Shown here: piece after piece, positions 42,275 to 51,199 of the stretch
Position numbering within the stretch: position 1 is the stretch's first letter
Layout of the letters: each line of letters opens with the position of its first letter
Origin: Candidatus Korobacter versatilis
GTDB lineage: Bacteria > Acidobacteriota > Terriglobia > Terriglobales > Acidobacteriaceae
DNA: 64,000 nucleotides
Assembly (NCBI GenBank): GCA_016185395.1
Contig: JACPNR010000010.1
Location: forward strand, 80,242 to 144,241
Direction of reading: 5' to 3'
The notes under the pieces: generated by a model
The model's input: the letters and a program-made list of their open reading frames with translations, nothing else
Databases searched by the model: none
What the model was told of the DNA's origin: nothing
Made by a program: the position numbers and the translations under genes

Positions 42275-42946
42275 CTAGTGCGCCTCCGGGCCGCGCTCCA
42301 GGGTGTTAAGGAACTCGGCAGCAAAGTCGTCCATGCGCGCGCCAAACTCGCGCAACGAATGCGAGAACGCGTTGTAGGCGATCACCGCCGGGATGGCAGC
42401 GAACAGTCCCGCCGCGGTAGTGATGAGCGCTTCGGAGATGCCGGGCGCGACGGCGCGCAGCGTGGCCGCGCCGGCGGTGCCGAGTCCGTGGAAAGCGTCA
42501 ATGATGCCCCAGACCGTGCCGAACAATCCGATGAAGGGCGTCGTGGCGCCCGTGGTGGCGAGCAGCGGCAAGCGACGCTCCATCCGCGTGAGCTCTTCGG
42601 ACGCCGCGATCTGCGTGGCGCGCTCGATGGCCGCGATCGACCGGATGCGTCCCCCAGCGTTGGTCTGCCGGCGATACTCCTCGTATCCGTAGGCGAAGAC
42701 GGTCACCAGAGGGCTCGGCTCGAACTGGTCCGCGACGGCGGCCACGTCTTCCAGGCGCTGTGACTTGCGGAACATGCGGATGAACCGCCCGCTCTGCGCG
42801 CGCGCGCGGCGAATCGCTGCCCACTTCGACAGGATGATCGCCCACGACAGCAGGCTGAACAGAAGCAGGATGACCAGGACGAGCTTGGCGACCGGGCCGC
42901 TTTCCAGGATGAGGTTGACGATCTCGCCGCCGATGAAACTTGCCAT
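42275..42946 (-). CDS. tolQ: TolQ/ExbB proton channel protein
   Basis: 223 residues from the ATG at 42946 (MASFIGGEIVNLILESG); the frame extends upstream but without ExbB-like sequence. Three membrane helices: KLVLVILLLFSLLSWAIILSK, then LPLLATTGATTPFIGLFGTVWGI with the conserved Thr/Gly/Gly residues, and GISEALITTAAGLFAAIPAVIAYN. It heads the tolQ-tolR-tonB/tolA-tolB-pal-cpoB cluster. Confidence 0.93.
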   Translation of the reverse strand: MASFIGGEIVNLILESGPVAKLVLVILLLFSLLSWAIILSKWAAIRRARAQSGRFIRMFRKSQRLEDVAAVADQFEPSPLVTVFAYGYEEYRRQTNAGGRIRSIAAIERATQIAASEELTRMERRLPLLATTGATTPFIGLFGTVWGIIDAFHGLGTAGAATLRAVAPGISEALITTAAGLFAAIPAVIAYNAFSHSLREFGARMDDFAAEFLNTLERGPEAH

Positions 42947-43055
42947 CCGCTGAGGGTCTCCGAGGTAAGGATTCGAGACGAAACCGGCCAGACCCTGACC
43001 GTAGCACCTCGCTTCCGCGCCCGTCAAACGGTGCACGCGCTAGAATGTGCCTACC

Positions 43056-43964
43056 ATGTGCCGCCATCGCCTCGCTTTCGTGTTCGCCTTCTGTCTTGTG
43101 GCAGCGACGGCTCTCGCGCACCCCGGCTGGGGCATCGTGCGGGACGTGCAAGGCAATACCTTCTTTACCGACCTCAAGCAGGTTTGGAAGCTAGCGCCCA
43201 GCGGCGAGCTCACCGTGGTCGTCCCTCACGTCCATACGCACGAACTCGTGATCGACGCGCGCGGCAATCTCTGCGGCGAGAACCTTGCTTACGAGGCGCC
43301 GGACAAGTGGCATGACTATTTCTGGCGGCGCTCGCCCGATGGCCGCGTCACGACGGTCATTGCCGATGGCGGTGTGACGCGCGGCGTGAGCCTGTTAAAG
43401 GACGCAGCCGGCAACGAATACTCCGTCGAGCAGAACAATCACACGCGCACCAGGACGGTGCTCCTCAAGCGCACGCCTGCCGGTAATGTGACCGAAGTCG
43501 CGGGCGGCGCCTTCGGGGCGAAGGACGGCAAAGGAAACGCCGCGCAGTTCGGCAGCGTGGGCGGCGTCGCCGTCATGCCGGATGGCTCCGTCTTCCTCGT
43601 GGATGGCAGCGCGTTGCGCAAGGTCGCGACCGACGACACTGTCACCACCATCGCACGCGGACTCGACCAGCCGGCAAAGTTGCTCCACGGCACCGGCGGC
43701 CTGGCCAATCCGCGCTCCGGCTTGCGGCTCGATCCCGCTGGCAACGCCTACATCGCCGACTTCGACAATCGTCGCGCGCTGAAGATCACGCCCAACGGCG
43801 CTCGCGTCACGGCGTACGAGTCGCCTTTGGGCTGGGGGCCGACCGGGATATGGATCGAAGGTGAAGACCTCTATGTCCTCGAGGGACGCCATCCGTTCGG
43901 CGATGGTGTGCGCGTGGTGCGCGCGCGCGGAGGCAAGGGAACAGTGCTCGCCAAAGTCGATTGA
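43056..43964 (+). CDS. Secreted NHL/beta-propeller-like protein, function unknown
   Basis: 302 residues from the ATG at 43056; a GTG at 43047 is an alternative. Signal peptide (CRHRLAFVFAFCLVAATALA) then repeats of the propeller type: GNTFFTDLKQVWKLAPSGEL, GNEYSVEQNNHTRTRTVLLKR, GSVFLVDGSALRKVA, GNAYIADFDNRRALKITPNG. NHL-like repeats usually bind ligands or proteins; no catalytic residues are evident. A TAGAAT ends 9 bases before the ATG and no Shine-Dalgarno is seen. Divergent from tolQ. Confidence 0.65.
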   Translation: MCRHRLAFVFAFCLVAATALAHPGWGIVRDVQGNTFFTDLKQVWKLAPSGELTVVVPHVHTHELVIDARGNLCGENLAYEAPDKWHDYFWRRSPDGRVTTVIADGGVTRGVSLLKDAAGNEYSVEQNNHTRTRTVLLKRTPAGNVTEVAGGAFGAKDGKGNAAQFGSVGGVAVMPDGSVFLVDGSALRKVATDDTVTTIARGLDQPAKLLHGTGGLANPRSGLRLDPAGNAYIADFDNRRALKITPNGARVTAYESPLGWGPTGIWIEGEDLYVLEGRHPFGDGVRVVRARGGKGTVLAKVD

Positions 43965-44022
43965 TCGCGCGTCGTCCGGAACGCACTCGTGCTATTCTTC
44001 GCCAAAAGCCGAGGCGAAGGAT

Positions 44023-45726
44023 TTGCTGCTCGAACTCCGCGTTGAAAATTACGCCGTCATCGACAACGTTGCCGTCGAGTTCGCGGCCGGACTGAACCTG
44101 CTCACCGGAGAGACCGGCGCGGGCAAATCCATTCTCATCGACGCGCTCGCCCTGCTGCTCGGGGAGAAGGCTTCGGCCGATGTCATCCGCCACGGCGCGG
44201 AGAAGGCCGTGGTCGCCGGCGTCTTCGAAGCGCCCGCGAAGCTGGTCGATCCCGTTCTAGAAGCGAACGGTTTGGACTCCGACAGCGCGCAGCTCATCCT
44301 GCGGCGCGAGATCTCCGCCGGCGGCAAGGGACGCGTCTTCGTCAACAACCAGCCCGCGACCGTGGCCGTGCTCAAACAGCTTGCGCCCCTGCTCGGCGCC
44401 ATCCATGCGCAGAGCGAGTCCATCCTGTCGTTCGACGCGCACGAGCGCCTCGTATTGCTCGACCGCTACGCCGATCTCGAGACCGCCGCCATCGCCGACG
44501 CGTTCAGCAGGTGGAACGGCATTCGCCAGCGCATCGCCGATCTGCAGCGCGATGAGCAGGACCGCCTGCGTCTGGTGGACTTGTGGAGCTTCCAGAAGAA
44601 AGAGGTCGAGCAGGCGCGCCTCGCTCCCGGTGAGGATGAGAGACTCGAGAACGAGAAGCGCGTGCTCTCGAACGCCGAGAAGCTGCACCAGGCGGCGAGC
44701 GCCGCGTACGACAATCTTTACGACAGCAACGGCTCGGCCACGGCGACGATGCGCGCGGCAGGGAAGTCGCTCGAAGAACTCGCGCGTTACGATTCCAAGT
44801 TTGCCGAGGCGGCCGCCACGCTCGCCGGCGCGCGTGCCGTGGTCGAAGACCTCGGACTCACGCTGCGCGATTACGCCGCCAACATCAACGCCTCACCCGA
44901 GCGCCTCGCCGAGATCGAAGACCGGCTCGCCGCCCTCGACCGGCTGAAGCGAAAGTACGGCGCCACGGTCGCGGATGTCCTCGCGTTCGGCGCCGGCGTC
45001 GCGCAGAAGCTCAACGAGATCGAGAACAAAGATGAAGTCCTGCGCGAGCTGAACAAAGACCTTGCCACCGCCGCCGACGCATATCTCAAACGCGCGCGCG
45101 GTCTCTCGAAGGAACGCTACGACACCGCCAAGAGACTCGAGAGGCTGGTCGAGGACGAGATCAACGACCTGGCAATGAAAGCCAGGTTCAAGATCGAGGT
45201 CACCGGCGCCGACGACCAGGGCAACTGGACGAGTTTCGGCTTCGACCACGTGCAGTACATGATCGCGACCAACGCGGGCGAGCCGTTGCATCCAGTGGAC
45301 CAGATCGCTTCAGGCGGCGAACTGTCCCGCGTGCTGCTCGCGCTGAAGGCGACCGTCCTGAGTAGCGCCGGCGTCCCGCCGGCTGTAGCGCGGACGTCTC
45401 GCCCGCGACAGAACACGCGCACGCTCGTCTTTGACGAGATCGACACCGGCATCGGAGGGCGCGCGGCCGAAGCCGTGGGTAAGAAGCTGAAATCGCTGGC
45501 GCGGTCCGAGCAGGTGCTGTGCATCACACACCTGCCGCAGATCGCGTCGTTCGCCGACCAGCACTACGCGATTGAAAAGAAGGAAGCACAGGGCCGCACC
45601 CGGACTTCCGTCCGCCGCCTCGACGCCAAGGAGCGCACCGAAGAGATCGCGCGCATGCTCTCCGGCGCGAAGCTCACGGACACATCGCTGAAGCACGCCG
45701 AGCAGATGCTCAAGGCCAACGCGTAA
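44023..45726 (+). CDS. recN: DNA repair protein RecN with a repeat-derived insert
   Basis: 567 residues from a TTG at 44023; GAGG at 44011-44014 supports it, and RecN proteins begin (M)LLELRVENYAV. Walker A is GETGAGKS. Coiled-coil arms run from about 150 to 370. The signature region (QIASGGELSRVLLALKA) and Walker B (LVFDEIDTGIGG) are present. SMC-like ATPase for double-strand break repair. About 16 residues between signature and Walker B (SSAGVPPAVARTSRPRQN, near 447-464) are encoded by a GC-rich palindromic repeat and are absent from typical RecN. Confidence 0.92.
   Translation: MLLELRVENYAVIDNVAVEFAAGLNLLTGETGAGKSILIDALALLLGEKASADVIRHGAEKAVVAGVFEAPAKLVDPVLEANGLDSDSAQLILRREISAGGKGRVFVNNQPATVAVLKQLAPLLGAIHAQSESILSFDAHERLVLLDRYADLETAAIADAFSRWNGIRQRIADLQRDEQDRLRLVDLWSFQKKEVEQARLAPGEDERLENEKRVLSNAEKLHQAASAAYDNLYDSNGSATATMRAAGKSLEELARYDSKFAEAAATLAGARAVVEDLGLTLRDYAANINASPERLAEIEDRLAALDRLKRKYGATVADVLAFGAGVAQKLNEIENKDEVLRELNKDLATAADAYLKRARGLSKERYDTAKRLERLVEDEINDLAMKARFKIEVTGADDQGNWTSFGFDHVQYMIATNAGEPLHPVDQIASGGELSRVLLALKATVLSSAGVPPAVARTSRPRQNTRTLVFDEIDTGIGGRAAEAVGKKLKSLARSEQVLCITHLPQIASFADQHYAIEKKEAQGRTRTSVRRLDAKERTEEIARMLSGAKLTDTSLKHAEQMLKANA
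45363..45408 (+). repeat. GC-rich palindromic repeat inserted in frame in recN
   Basis: GCCGGCG (45367-45373), TCC, CGCCGGC (45377-45383) forms a perfect 7-bp hairpin, followed by a second, imperfect CGCGG...CCGCG unit. The TAGCGCCGGCGTCCCGCCGGC pattern is of the dispersed intergenic-repeat type. Here it is read as protein without breaking the frame. Confidence 0.6.
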
Positions 45727-45749
45727 ATCTGCACGCACAAGGAGGCGCC

Positions 45750-46241
45750 ATGGGGACCCCGCCCGCCACACTGCCACCGTCATCGCCGATGCAGGTACCG
45801 CCGCCGCGTGGTCCCGGATGGTGGTCGCGCAACTGGAAGTGGTTCGCGCCTGTCGGCTGCCTCACCATCATCGCGCTGTTCGCCGCGTTCGTTGCCGGCC
45901 TCGTGCTTGTTGTCGCTGGCGCAATGAAGAGTTCGGACGCGTACAAGCTTGCACTCGACAAAGCGCAGAAAGATCCGCGCGTCCAGCAGCGCCTGGGGAC
46001 GCCCATCGAGCCAGGGATGTTTGTCTCCGGTTCAACGAATGTCTCAGGCACCTCCGGCAAGGCCGACATCACCATCCCTATCTCCGGACCGAAGGGTAAG
46101 GCCACCATCTACGTGGACGCCACCAAGTTCGCCAACGAGTGGAAGTTCAACCGGCTGGAGGTTAGCTTCGAGGGCGATGCCCAGCGCCTGAACCTGCTCG
46201 AACCTCTACCCGGCCAACCCCCGGCACGAGTGGAGCCCTAG
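45750..46241 (+). CDS. Coa1/Tim21-like single-pass membrane protein
   Basis: 163 residues. A Pro-rich N-terminus, then one membrane helix near 32-60 (WFAPVGCLTIIALFAAFVAGLVLVV). The exposed domain, with SSDAYKLALDKAQKDPRVQQRLGTPIEPG and SGTSGKADITIPISGPKGKATIYV, matches the Coa1 (cytochrome oxidase assembly factor 1) pattern that is common in bacterial genomes without proven function. Context gives no further help. Confidence 0.75.
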   Translation: MGTPPATLPPSSPMQVPPPRGPGWWSRNWKWFAPVGCLTIIALFAAFVAGLVLVVAGAMKSSDAYKLALDKAQKDPRVQQRLGTPIEPGMFVSGSTNVSGTSGKADITIPISGPKGKATIYVDATKFANEWKFNRLEVSFEGDAQRLNLLEPLPGQPPARVEP

Positions 46242-46444
46242 GCCGACTGCACCATTTTCCGTGCGTATGCGCCGCATTTGCCCTTCGCGCGTGGCCTGTG
46301 TCGAACCCTCTCCGCTCACGCGCAATAGCACCCCATTTGCTGCCAACTTACGCCCTTTCAGCGGTTTAGGGTCGCTTCCAGGCGCGCCGGAAGCTAGGCT
46401 CTAACTTCCGGAAGTGCGCCAAAACCGCGTATACTGAGAGACAG

Positions 46445-47422
46445 ATGACCGCAGCCAGCAATGGGAAAAGACTGCTTTTGCTGAAGCCCAGGGGCTTCTG
46501 CGCCGGCGTGGTGCGCGCGATCGACATCGTACGCATCGCCCTCGATACCTTCGGCCCGCCGATCTACGTCCGCAAGGAGATCGTCCACAACCGCTACGTG
46601 GTGGAAGACCTCACCGCCAAGGGCGCCATTTTCGTGGACGACATCGACGAAGTCCCCGAAGGCGAGCGCGTCATCTACAGCGCGCACGGCGTCTCGCCGG
46701 AAGTCCGCGAGGCTTCGGAAGCGCGCAATCTGCGCGTCATCGACGCCACTTGTCCCTTGGTCACCAAAGTCCACGTCGAAGCGGTGAAGTACGCCAAGGA
46801 AGGCTACAGCATCATCCTCATCGGACACCGCGACCACGATGAGGTCATCGGCACGCTCGGCGAAGCGCCGGACGTCACCCAGGTCGTCGGCAATCCGGAA
46901 GAGGTCACACGCCTCGAAGTGCCCGACCCCGAGCGCATCGCGTACATCACGCAGACCACGCTTTCGCTCGACGAGACCAAGGACATCATCGCCGCGCTGC
47001 GCAAGAAGTTCCCCAAGGTCAAAGGCCCACACGCGCAGGATATCTGCTACGCCACCGAGAACCGCCAGATCGCGGTGAAGCAAGTCTCGCCGCAGGCCGA
47101 CCTGCTGCTCGTGGTGGGCTCGGACAACAGTTCGAACTCGAACCGCCTGGTCGAGGTCGGACGCAACATCGGCCACAAGTCATATCTCATCGAGAATTTC
47201 CGCGCCATCAAGCCCGAGTGGCTCGAAGGCGTGGCCAGCGTCGCGCTCACCGCGGGCGCGTCCGCTCCCGAGTGCCTGGTCGAGGAAGTGGTTGATTTCC
47301 TCAAGCACGCCGGCTACGGCACGGTGGAAGAAGTCGAGGTCATGCCGGAGAACGTCCGCTTCGGACTTCCCCCGGAGATCGTCGAAGCCATCGCGCCCGC
47401 ACCGGCGGTCGCCGCGGAGTAA
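46445..47422 (+). CDS. ispH: 4-hydroxy-3-methylbut-2-enyl diphosphate reductase
   Basis: 325 residues. The [4Fe-4S] cysteines occur in LLKPRGFCAGVVRAI, VIDATCPLVTKVH and SAPECLVEEVV. Further family motifs are RKEIVHNRYVVEDL, YSAHGVSPEV and QTTLSLDET. Last step of the MEP pathway, making IPP and DMAPP. It is placed at the head of the hopanoid operon, 6 bases before shc, so precursor supply is physically linked to hopanoid synthesis. TATACT ends 8 bases before the ATG, and GAGAG is the only Shine-Dalgarno-like sequence. Confidence 0.95.
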   Translation: MTAASNGKRLLLLKPRGFCAGVVRAIDIVRIALDTFGPPIYVRKEIVHNRYVVEDLTAKGAIFVDDIDEVPEGERVIYSAHGVSPEVREASEARNLRVIDATCPLVTKVHVEAVKYAKEGYSIILIGHRDHDEVIGTLGEAPDVTQVVGNPEEVTRLEVPDPERIAYITQTTLSLDETKDIIAALRKKFPKVKGPHAQDICYATENRQIAVKQVSPQADLLLVVGSDNSSNSNRLVEVGRNIGHKSYLIENFRAIKPEWLEGVASVALTAGASAPECLVEEVVDFLKHAGYGTVEEVEVMPENVRFGLPPEIVEAIAPAPAVAAE

Positions 47423-47428
47423 CGCGCA

Positions 47429-49456
47429 ATGCCATCCCCCACCGGTCCTGAAAGTCGCGAGCCGCAGCTCACCTTCGGCAAGCTCGACGACGTTTCCACG
47501 CGCGTCACCGCTGCCATCGCAGCCGCGCGCGATTGCCTTTTCTCCATGCAGGACGAGAAGGGCTACTGGTGCGGCGAGCTCGAAGCTGACACCACGCTCG
47601 AGTCCGATTACATCCTGCTGCACCACCTGCTCGGCACCGATGCCGATCCGAAGATCGAAGAGCGCATCCGCAAGGCAGCGAACTACATCCTCGCGCACCA
47701 GAATGCCGATGGCGGCTGGAGCATCTACGCCGCCGGACCATCGAACATCAGCGCCACGGTAAAGGCGTACTTCGGGCTGAAGCTCGCCGGTTTTACGGCG
47801 GAGCATCCGGCGCTCGAGCGCGCGCGCAAGAAGATCATGGAGCTCGGTGGCGTGACCGAGGTCAACACCTTCACCAAGATATATCTGTGTTTCTTCGGGC
47901 AGTACGACTACGACGCCGTTCCGGCCATCCCGCCGGAGATCGTTCTCTTTCCGAACTGGTTCTGGTTCAACATCTACGAGATCAGCTCCTGGTCGCGCGC
48001 CATCCTGGTGCCGCTGTCCATCGCGTACGCCAAGAAGCCGTTCAAGAAGGTCCCGCAGGAGATGGGCATCGACGAGCTCTTCCCGAACGGCCGACAGGGG
48101 ACCAAGCTGCACCTGCACTGGTCGGAGAAGATCGTCTCGTGGCGCAACTTCTTCCTCGTGCTCGACCGCATGACGCACTGGTTCGAGCGCGTCCACGTGC
48201 GCCCGTTGCGCTCCATCGCCATCAAGAGGGCGCAGACATGGATGATGGCCCGCCTCGAGAAATCAGACGGCCTGGGCGCCATCTATCCCGGCCTGATGAA
48301 CTCCATCATCGCGCTGCGCTGCCTGGGGTATTCGCTCGACGATCCGCGGATGATCCGCGCCATTGACGAGTTTGAAGCGCTCGGCATCGAGGAAGGCGAC
48401 ACCTTCCGCATGCAGCCCTGCAAGTCTCCGGTGTGGGACACCGCGCTCGCCCTGTTCGCGCTGGGCGAGTCCGGCGTGCCGCGTGGCGATTCGCGCATGG
48501 CCAAAGCCGGCGCGTGGATCCTGCAGAAGCAGGTCACGCACAAGGGCGATTGGGCGGTGAAGAACCCCAAAGCGCAGCCCGGCGGCTGGTACTTCGAGTT
48601 CAACAACGAGTTCTATCCCGACGTCGACGACACCGCCATGGTCGCGCTCGGACTCATGCACGTGCAGCATCCCAACGAGCGCTACCAGCACGAGACGGTG
48701 CAGCGCGCCATCGCCTGGGTGCTCTCCATGCAGTACAAGGACGGCGGCTGGGCGAGCTTCGACAAAGACAACGACCGCATGGTCTTCCAGTACGTCCCGT
48801 TCGCCGACCACAACGCCATGCTCGATCCGCCGACGGTGGACATCACGGGCCGCGTGCTCGAGATGCTCGCCGCCTACGGCTACACGCGCGACGACAAGCA
48901 CGTGCGCAAAGGCTTGCAGTTCCTGCGCCGCAACCAGGAATCAGACGGTGCTTGGTTCGGCCGCTGGGGCGTGAACTACATCTACGGCACCATGCAGGTC
49001 CTGCGCGGGTTCGAAGCCATGGGCGAAGACGTCCACGAGCCGCACATCCAGCACGCTGCCGAATGGCTGCGCAGCTTCCAGAACTCCGATGGCGGATGGG
49101 GCGAGAGCTGCGGCAGCTACGACGACCCGCACGCGCGCGGCGTGGGACCGAGTACGCCTTCGCAAACCGCATGGGCGGTGATGGGGCTGCTCGCCGCCGG
49201 CGACACGCGTTCCGATTCCGTGACCCGCGGCGTCGCGTACCTGCTGCGCACGCAGCGCTCCGACGGCAACTGGGACGAACCGTACTACACCGGCACCGGG
49301 TTCCCGCGCGTCTTTTACCTCATGTACCATATGTACAGGACGTATTTCCCGCTGCTCGCGCTCACCACGTTTGCCAAAGTATTCTCGAACGCCGGCGACA
49401 CCGCCGAGGCGCGGTTCTCGTCCAACGTGACGCCACTCAAGATCGGAGAGCAATAG
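47429..49456 (+). CDS. shc: Squalene-hopene cyclase
   Basis: 675 residues, family length. The protonating DXDD motif is D398-V-D400-D401 ([10 protein letters not shown]). QW-type repeats recur through the sequence ([65 protein letters not shown]). It cyclises squalene to hopene at the inner membrane. hpnH follows with 1 base between stop and start. Confidence 0.96.
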   Translation: MPSPTGPESREPQLTFGKLDDVSTRVTAAIAAARDCLFSMQDEKGYWCGELEADTTLESDYILLHHLLGTDADPKIEERIRKAANYILAHQNADGGWSIYAAGPSNISATVKAYFGLKLAGFTAEHPALERARKKIMELGGVTEVNTFTKIYLCFFGQYDYDAVPAIPPEIVLFPNWFWFNIYEISSWSRAILVPLSIAYAKKPFKKVPQEMGIDELFPNGRQGTKLHLHWSEKIVSWRNFFLVLDRMTHWFERVHVRPLRSIAIKRAQTWMMARLEKSDGLGAIYPGLMNSIIALRCLGYSLDDPRMIRAIDEFEALGIEEGDTFRMQPCKSPVWDTALALFALGESGVPRGDSRMAKAGAWILQKQVTHKGDWAVKNPKAQPGGWYFEFNNEFYPDVDDTAMVALGLMHVQHPNERYQHETVQRAIAWVLSMQYKDGGWASFDKDNDRMVFQYVPFADHNAMLDPPTVDITGRVLEMLAAYGYTRDDKHVRKGLQFLRRNQESDGAWFGRWGVNYIYGTMQVLRGFEAMGEDVHEPHIQHAAEWLRSFQNSDGGWGESCGSYDDPHARGVGPSTPSQTAWAVMGLLAAGDTRSDSVTRGVAYLLRTQRSDGNWDEPYYTGTGFPRVFYLMYHMYRTYFPLLALTTFAKVFSNAGDTAEARFSSNVTPLKIGEQ

Positions 49457-49457
49457 C

Positions 49458-50582
49458 TTGGCAGTCCCTGTATCCCAGATGGCGACGGTCGCCTCCTACG
49501 TGCTCCGGCAGAAGCTGGCCGGGCGCAAGCGCTACCCGCTCGTCCTCATGCTCGAGCCGTTGTTCCGCTGCAATCTGGCCTGCGCCGGCTGCGGCAAGAT
49601 CCAGTATCCCGCTCACATCCTGAAGAAGGACCTCACGCCGGAGCAGTGCTTCCAGGCCATCGACGAGTGCGGCGCGCCCATCGTCTCCATCCCCGGCGGC
49701 GAGCCGCTCATGCATCCGCAGATCGCCGAGATCGTGGAAGGCCTGGTCGCGCGCAAGAAGTACATCTACCTCTGCACCAACGCGCTGCTGCTCAAGGAAA
49801 AGCTCGACCTGTTCAAGCCGAGCAAGTACCTGACGTTCTCCGTCCACGTGGATGGCGAGCGCGAGCACCACGATTTCTCCGTGTGCCGCGAGGGTGGATA
49901 TGACATCGCCGTGGACGCGGTGAAAGAAGCGCTGCGTCGTGGCTTCCGCGTCACCACCAACACGACCCTGTTCGATGGCGCCGATCCCAACAGCGTCCGC
50001 GGGTTCTTCGACGAGATGATGGAGGTCGGAGTGGAGAGCATGATGCTCTCGCCCGGATACTCCTACGATAAGGCGCCCGACCAGAAGCACTTCCTCGGTC
50101 GCGCCCGCACGCGCCGGCTGTTCCGCGCCATCCTGTCGAACCGCAAGAAGCACTGGCGCTTCAACCAGTCGCCGCTCTTCCTCGAGTTCCTCATGGGCAA
50201 GCGCACGTATGCCTGCTCGGCGTGGGGCATGCCCACGTTCAACATCTTCGGCTGGCAGAAGCCGTGCTACCTGCTACAGGACGGCTACGCCGATTCCTTC
50301 GCTGAGCTGATGAACGAAACAAGGTGGGATGAATACGGCACCGAGAGCGGCAATCCGAAGTGCGCGAACTGCATGGTGCACTGCGGCTACGAGACCTCTG
50401 CAGTGAACGACACCTTTGGGTCGCTGCGTGGATTTGCGGCGACCGTGAGGGGCGTTTTCTCGACGGAATACAAGGACGACGCCGCGCTCGCCATGCTCGA
50501 CGAGCACGTCCGCCCGGTGCACAGCTACAACCCACTAGTGCAGATCGAATCGGGCTCGGCAGCGCAAGAAACGTCCGTGTAA
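49458..50582 (+). CDS. hpnH: Adenosyl-hopene transferase HpnH (radical SAM)
   Basis: 374 residues, TTG start. The radical SAM cluster CxxxCxxC is C38, C42, C45 in [16 protein letters not shown]. Further motifs are [14 protein letters not shown] and [13 protein letters not shown], and the C-terminal cysteines ([12 protein letters not shown]) fit the HpnH family. It adds 5'-deoxyadenosine to hopene to give adenosylhopane, the first extended hopanoid. Immediately downstream of shc. Confidence 0.95.
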   Translation: MAVPVSQMATVASYVLRQKLAGRKRYPLVLMLEPLFRCNLACAGCGKIQYPAHILKKDLTPEQCFQAIDECGAPIVSIPGGEPLMHPQIAEIVEGLVARKKYIYLCTNALLLKEKLDLFKPSKYLTFSVHVDGEREHHDFSVCREGGYDIAVDAVKEALRRGFRVTTNTTLFDGADPNSVRGFFDEMMEVGVESMMLSPGYSYDKAPDQKHFLGRARTRRLFRAILSNRKKHWRFNQSPLFLEFLMGKRTYACSAWGMPTFNIFGWQKPCYLLQDGYADSFAELMNETRWDEYGTESGNPKCANCMVHCGYETSAVNDTFGSLRGFAATVRGVFSTEYKDDAALAMLDEHVRPVHSYNPLVQIESGSAAQETSV

Positions 50583-50596
50583 CGAAAGGCTTCGGT

Positions 50597-50620
50597 AGAG
50601 ACGGCCTACTGGCCGTCTCT
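50597..50620 (+). repeat. Perfect 10-bp hairpin between hpnH and the next gene
   Basis: AGAGACGGCC (50597-50606) pairs with GGCCGTCTCT (50611-50620) around a TACT loop. No T-run follows, so it is more likely a dispersed GTAGAGACG-type repeat or an RNA-stability hairpin than a terminator. Confidence 0.65.
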
Positions 50621-50639
50621 GATCGCACAACCGTTCTCA

Positions 50640-51062
50640 ATGTCCCAAAACCTAAAGCCCGCGCACAATCCTGACCAACTCGAAGTCGCTGAGGGAACGA
50701 AGCACGAGCAGCTCGAGGGCTGGATCCCCAAGCTCGCCTCCGACGCCGAGGTGCGCGACGCGCTCGAGAAAGCCTTCGACTTTCGCGGCGACGTGACCAT
50801 CACGCTCAAATCCGGCGAAAAGGTCGAGGGATACATCTTCGACCGCCGCACCGGCACCTCGCTCGCCGATTCCGTCGTCCGCGTGTTCCTCGCCGGGAGC
50901 GACGAGAAGCGCTCGGTCACCTACGCTGACATCGCCGCGCTCGCTTTCACCGGGCGCGACACCGCCGCCGGCAAGAGCTACGAGGCCTGGGTGCGCAAGT
51001 ATTGGGAAAAGCGCGCCGCCGGCGAGAAGAACATCGGCATCGAGCCCGAAAAGCTGGACTAG
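50640..51062 (+). CDS. Conserved hypothetical protein within the hopanoid operon
   Basis: 140 residues, cytoplasmic by sequence. The central part, DALEKAFDFRGDVTITLKSGEKVEGYIFDRR, then VRVFLAGSDEKRSVTYADIAALAFTGRDTAAG, looks like a small beta-barrel (Sm-like in appearance). The C-terminus is basic (YEAWVRKYWEKRAAGEKN). It sits between hpnH and hpnA, so a helper or regulatory role in hopanoid synthesis is possible. No function is recognised. Confidence 0.6.
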   Translation: MSQNLKPAHNPDQLEVAEGTKHEQLEGWIPKLASDAEVRDALEKAFDFRGDVTITLKSGEKVEGYIFDRRTGTSLADSVVRVFLAGSDEKRSVTYADIAALAFTGRDTAAGKSYEAWVRKYWEKRAAGEKNIGIEPEKLD

Positions 51063-51063
51063 G

Positions 51064-51098
51064 TGTCATCCTGAGGCCGCCGCGGCCGAAGGATCTCA
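51064..51098. repeat. GTCATCCTGAG...GGATCTC dispersed palindromic repeat
   Basis: It starts GTCATCCTGAGG, has a self-complementary GC core, and ends GAAGGATCTC. It is of the widespread GTCATCCTGAGCGAAGCGAAGGATCTC type seen between genes in many bacteria. Confidence 0.7.
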
Positions 51099-51120
51099 CG
51101 GCCAAGAATGTTCCGTGTGG

Positions 51121-51152
51121 GCGCCGGCGACTCGCCGGCGCATTTTGTTTTA
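51121..51152 (+). terminator. Strong intrinsic-terminator-like hairpin inside the hpn cluster
   Basis: GCGCCGGCGA (51121-51130) is perfectly complementary to TCGCCGGCGC (51132-51141), followed by ATTTTGTTTT. It lies between the hypothetical gene at 50640 and hpnA, so it would split or attenuate the operon. Confidence 0.7.
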
Positions 51153-51160
51153 GGATTAGC

Positions 51161-51195
51161 CAACGACCAACGACCAGCGACCAAGGAACAACGAC
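51161..51195 (+). repeat. Five tandem 7-base units directly upstream of hpnA
   Basis: CAACGAC, CAACGAC, CAGCGAC, CAAGGAA, CAACGAC run without gaps up to the hpnA start. The divergent fourth unit creates AAGGA (51183-51187), the only Shine-Dalgarno-like site for hpnA, 12 bases ahead of its ATG. Confidence 0.75.
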
Positions 51196-51199
51196 CACC

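Noticed and set aside
43861..44022. Upstream extension of recN to 43861
   Set aside because: It overlaps the end of the propeller gene and reads as Arg/Ser/Cys noise. RecN homology begins at the TTG at 44023, which has a GAGG site.
51161..51195. Tandem repeats as a CRISPR array
   Set aside because: Units are 7 bases with no spacers. The CACGAAGG palindromes likewise lack regular spacing, and no cas genes are present.
51002..51199. Upstream extension of hpnA
   Set aside because: The sequence is a dispersed repeat, a terminator-like hairpin and tandem 7-mers. The NAD-binding motif starts exactly at the ATG at 51200.
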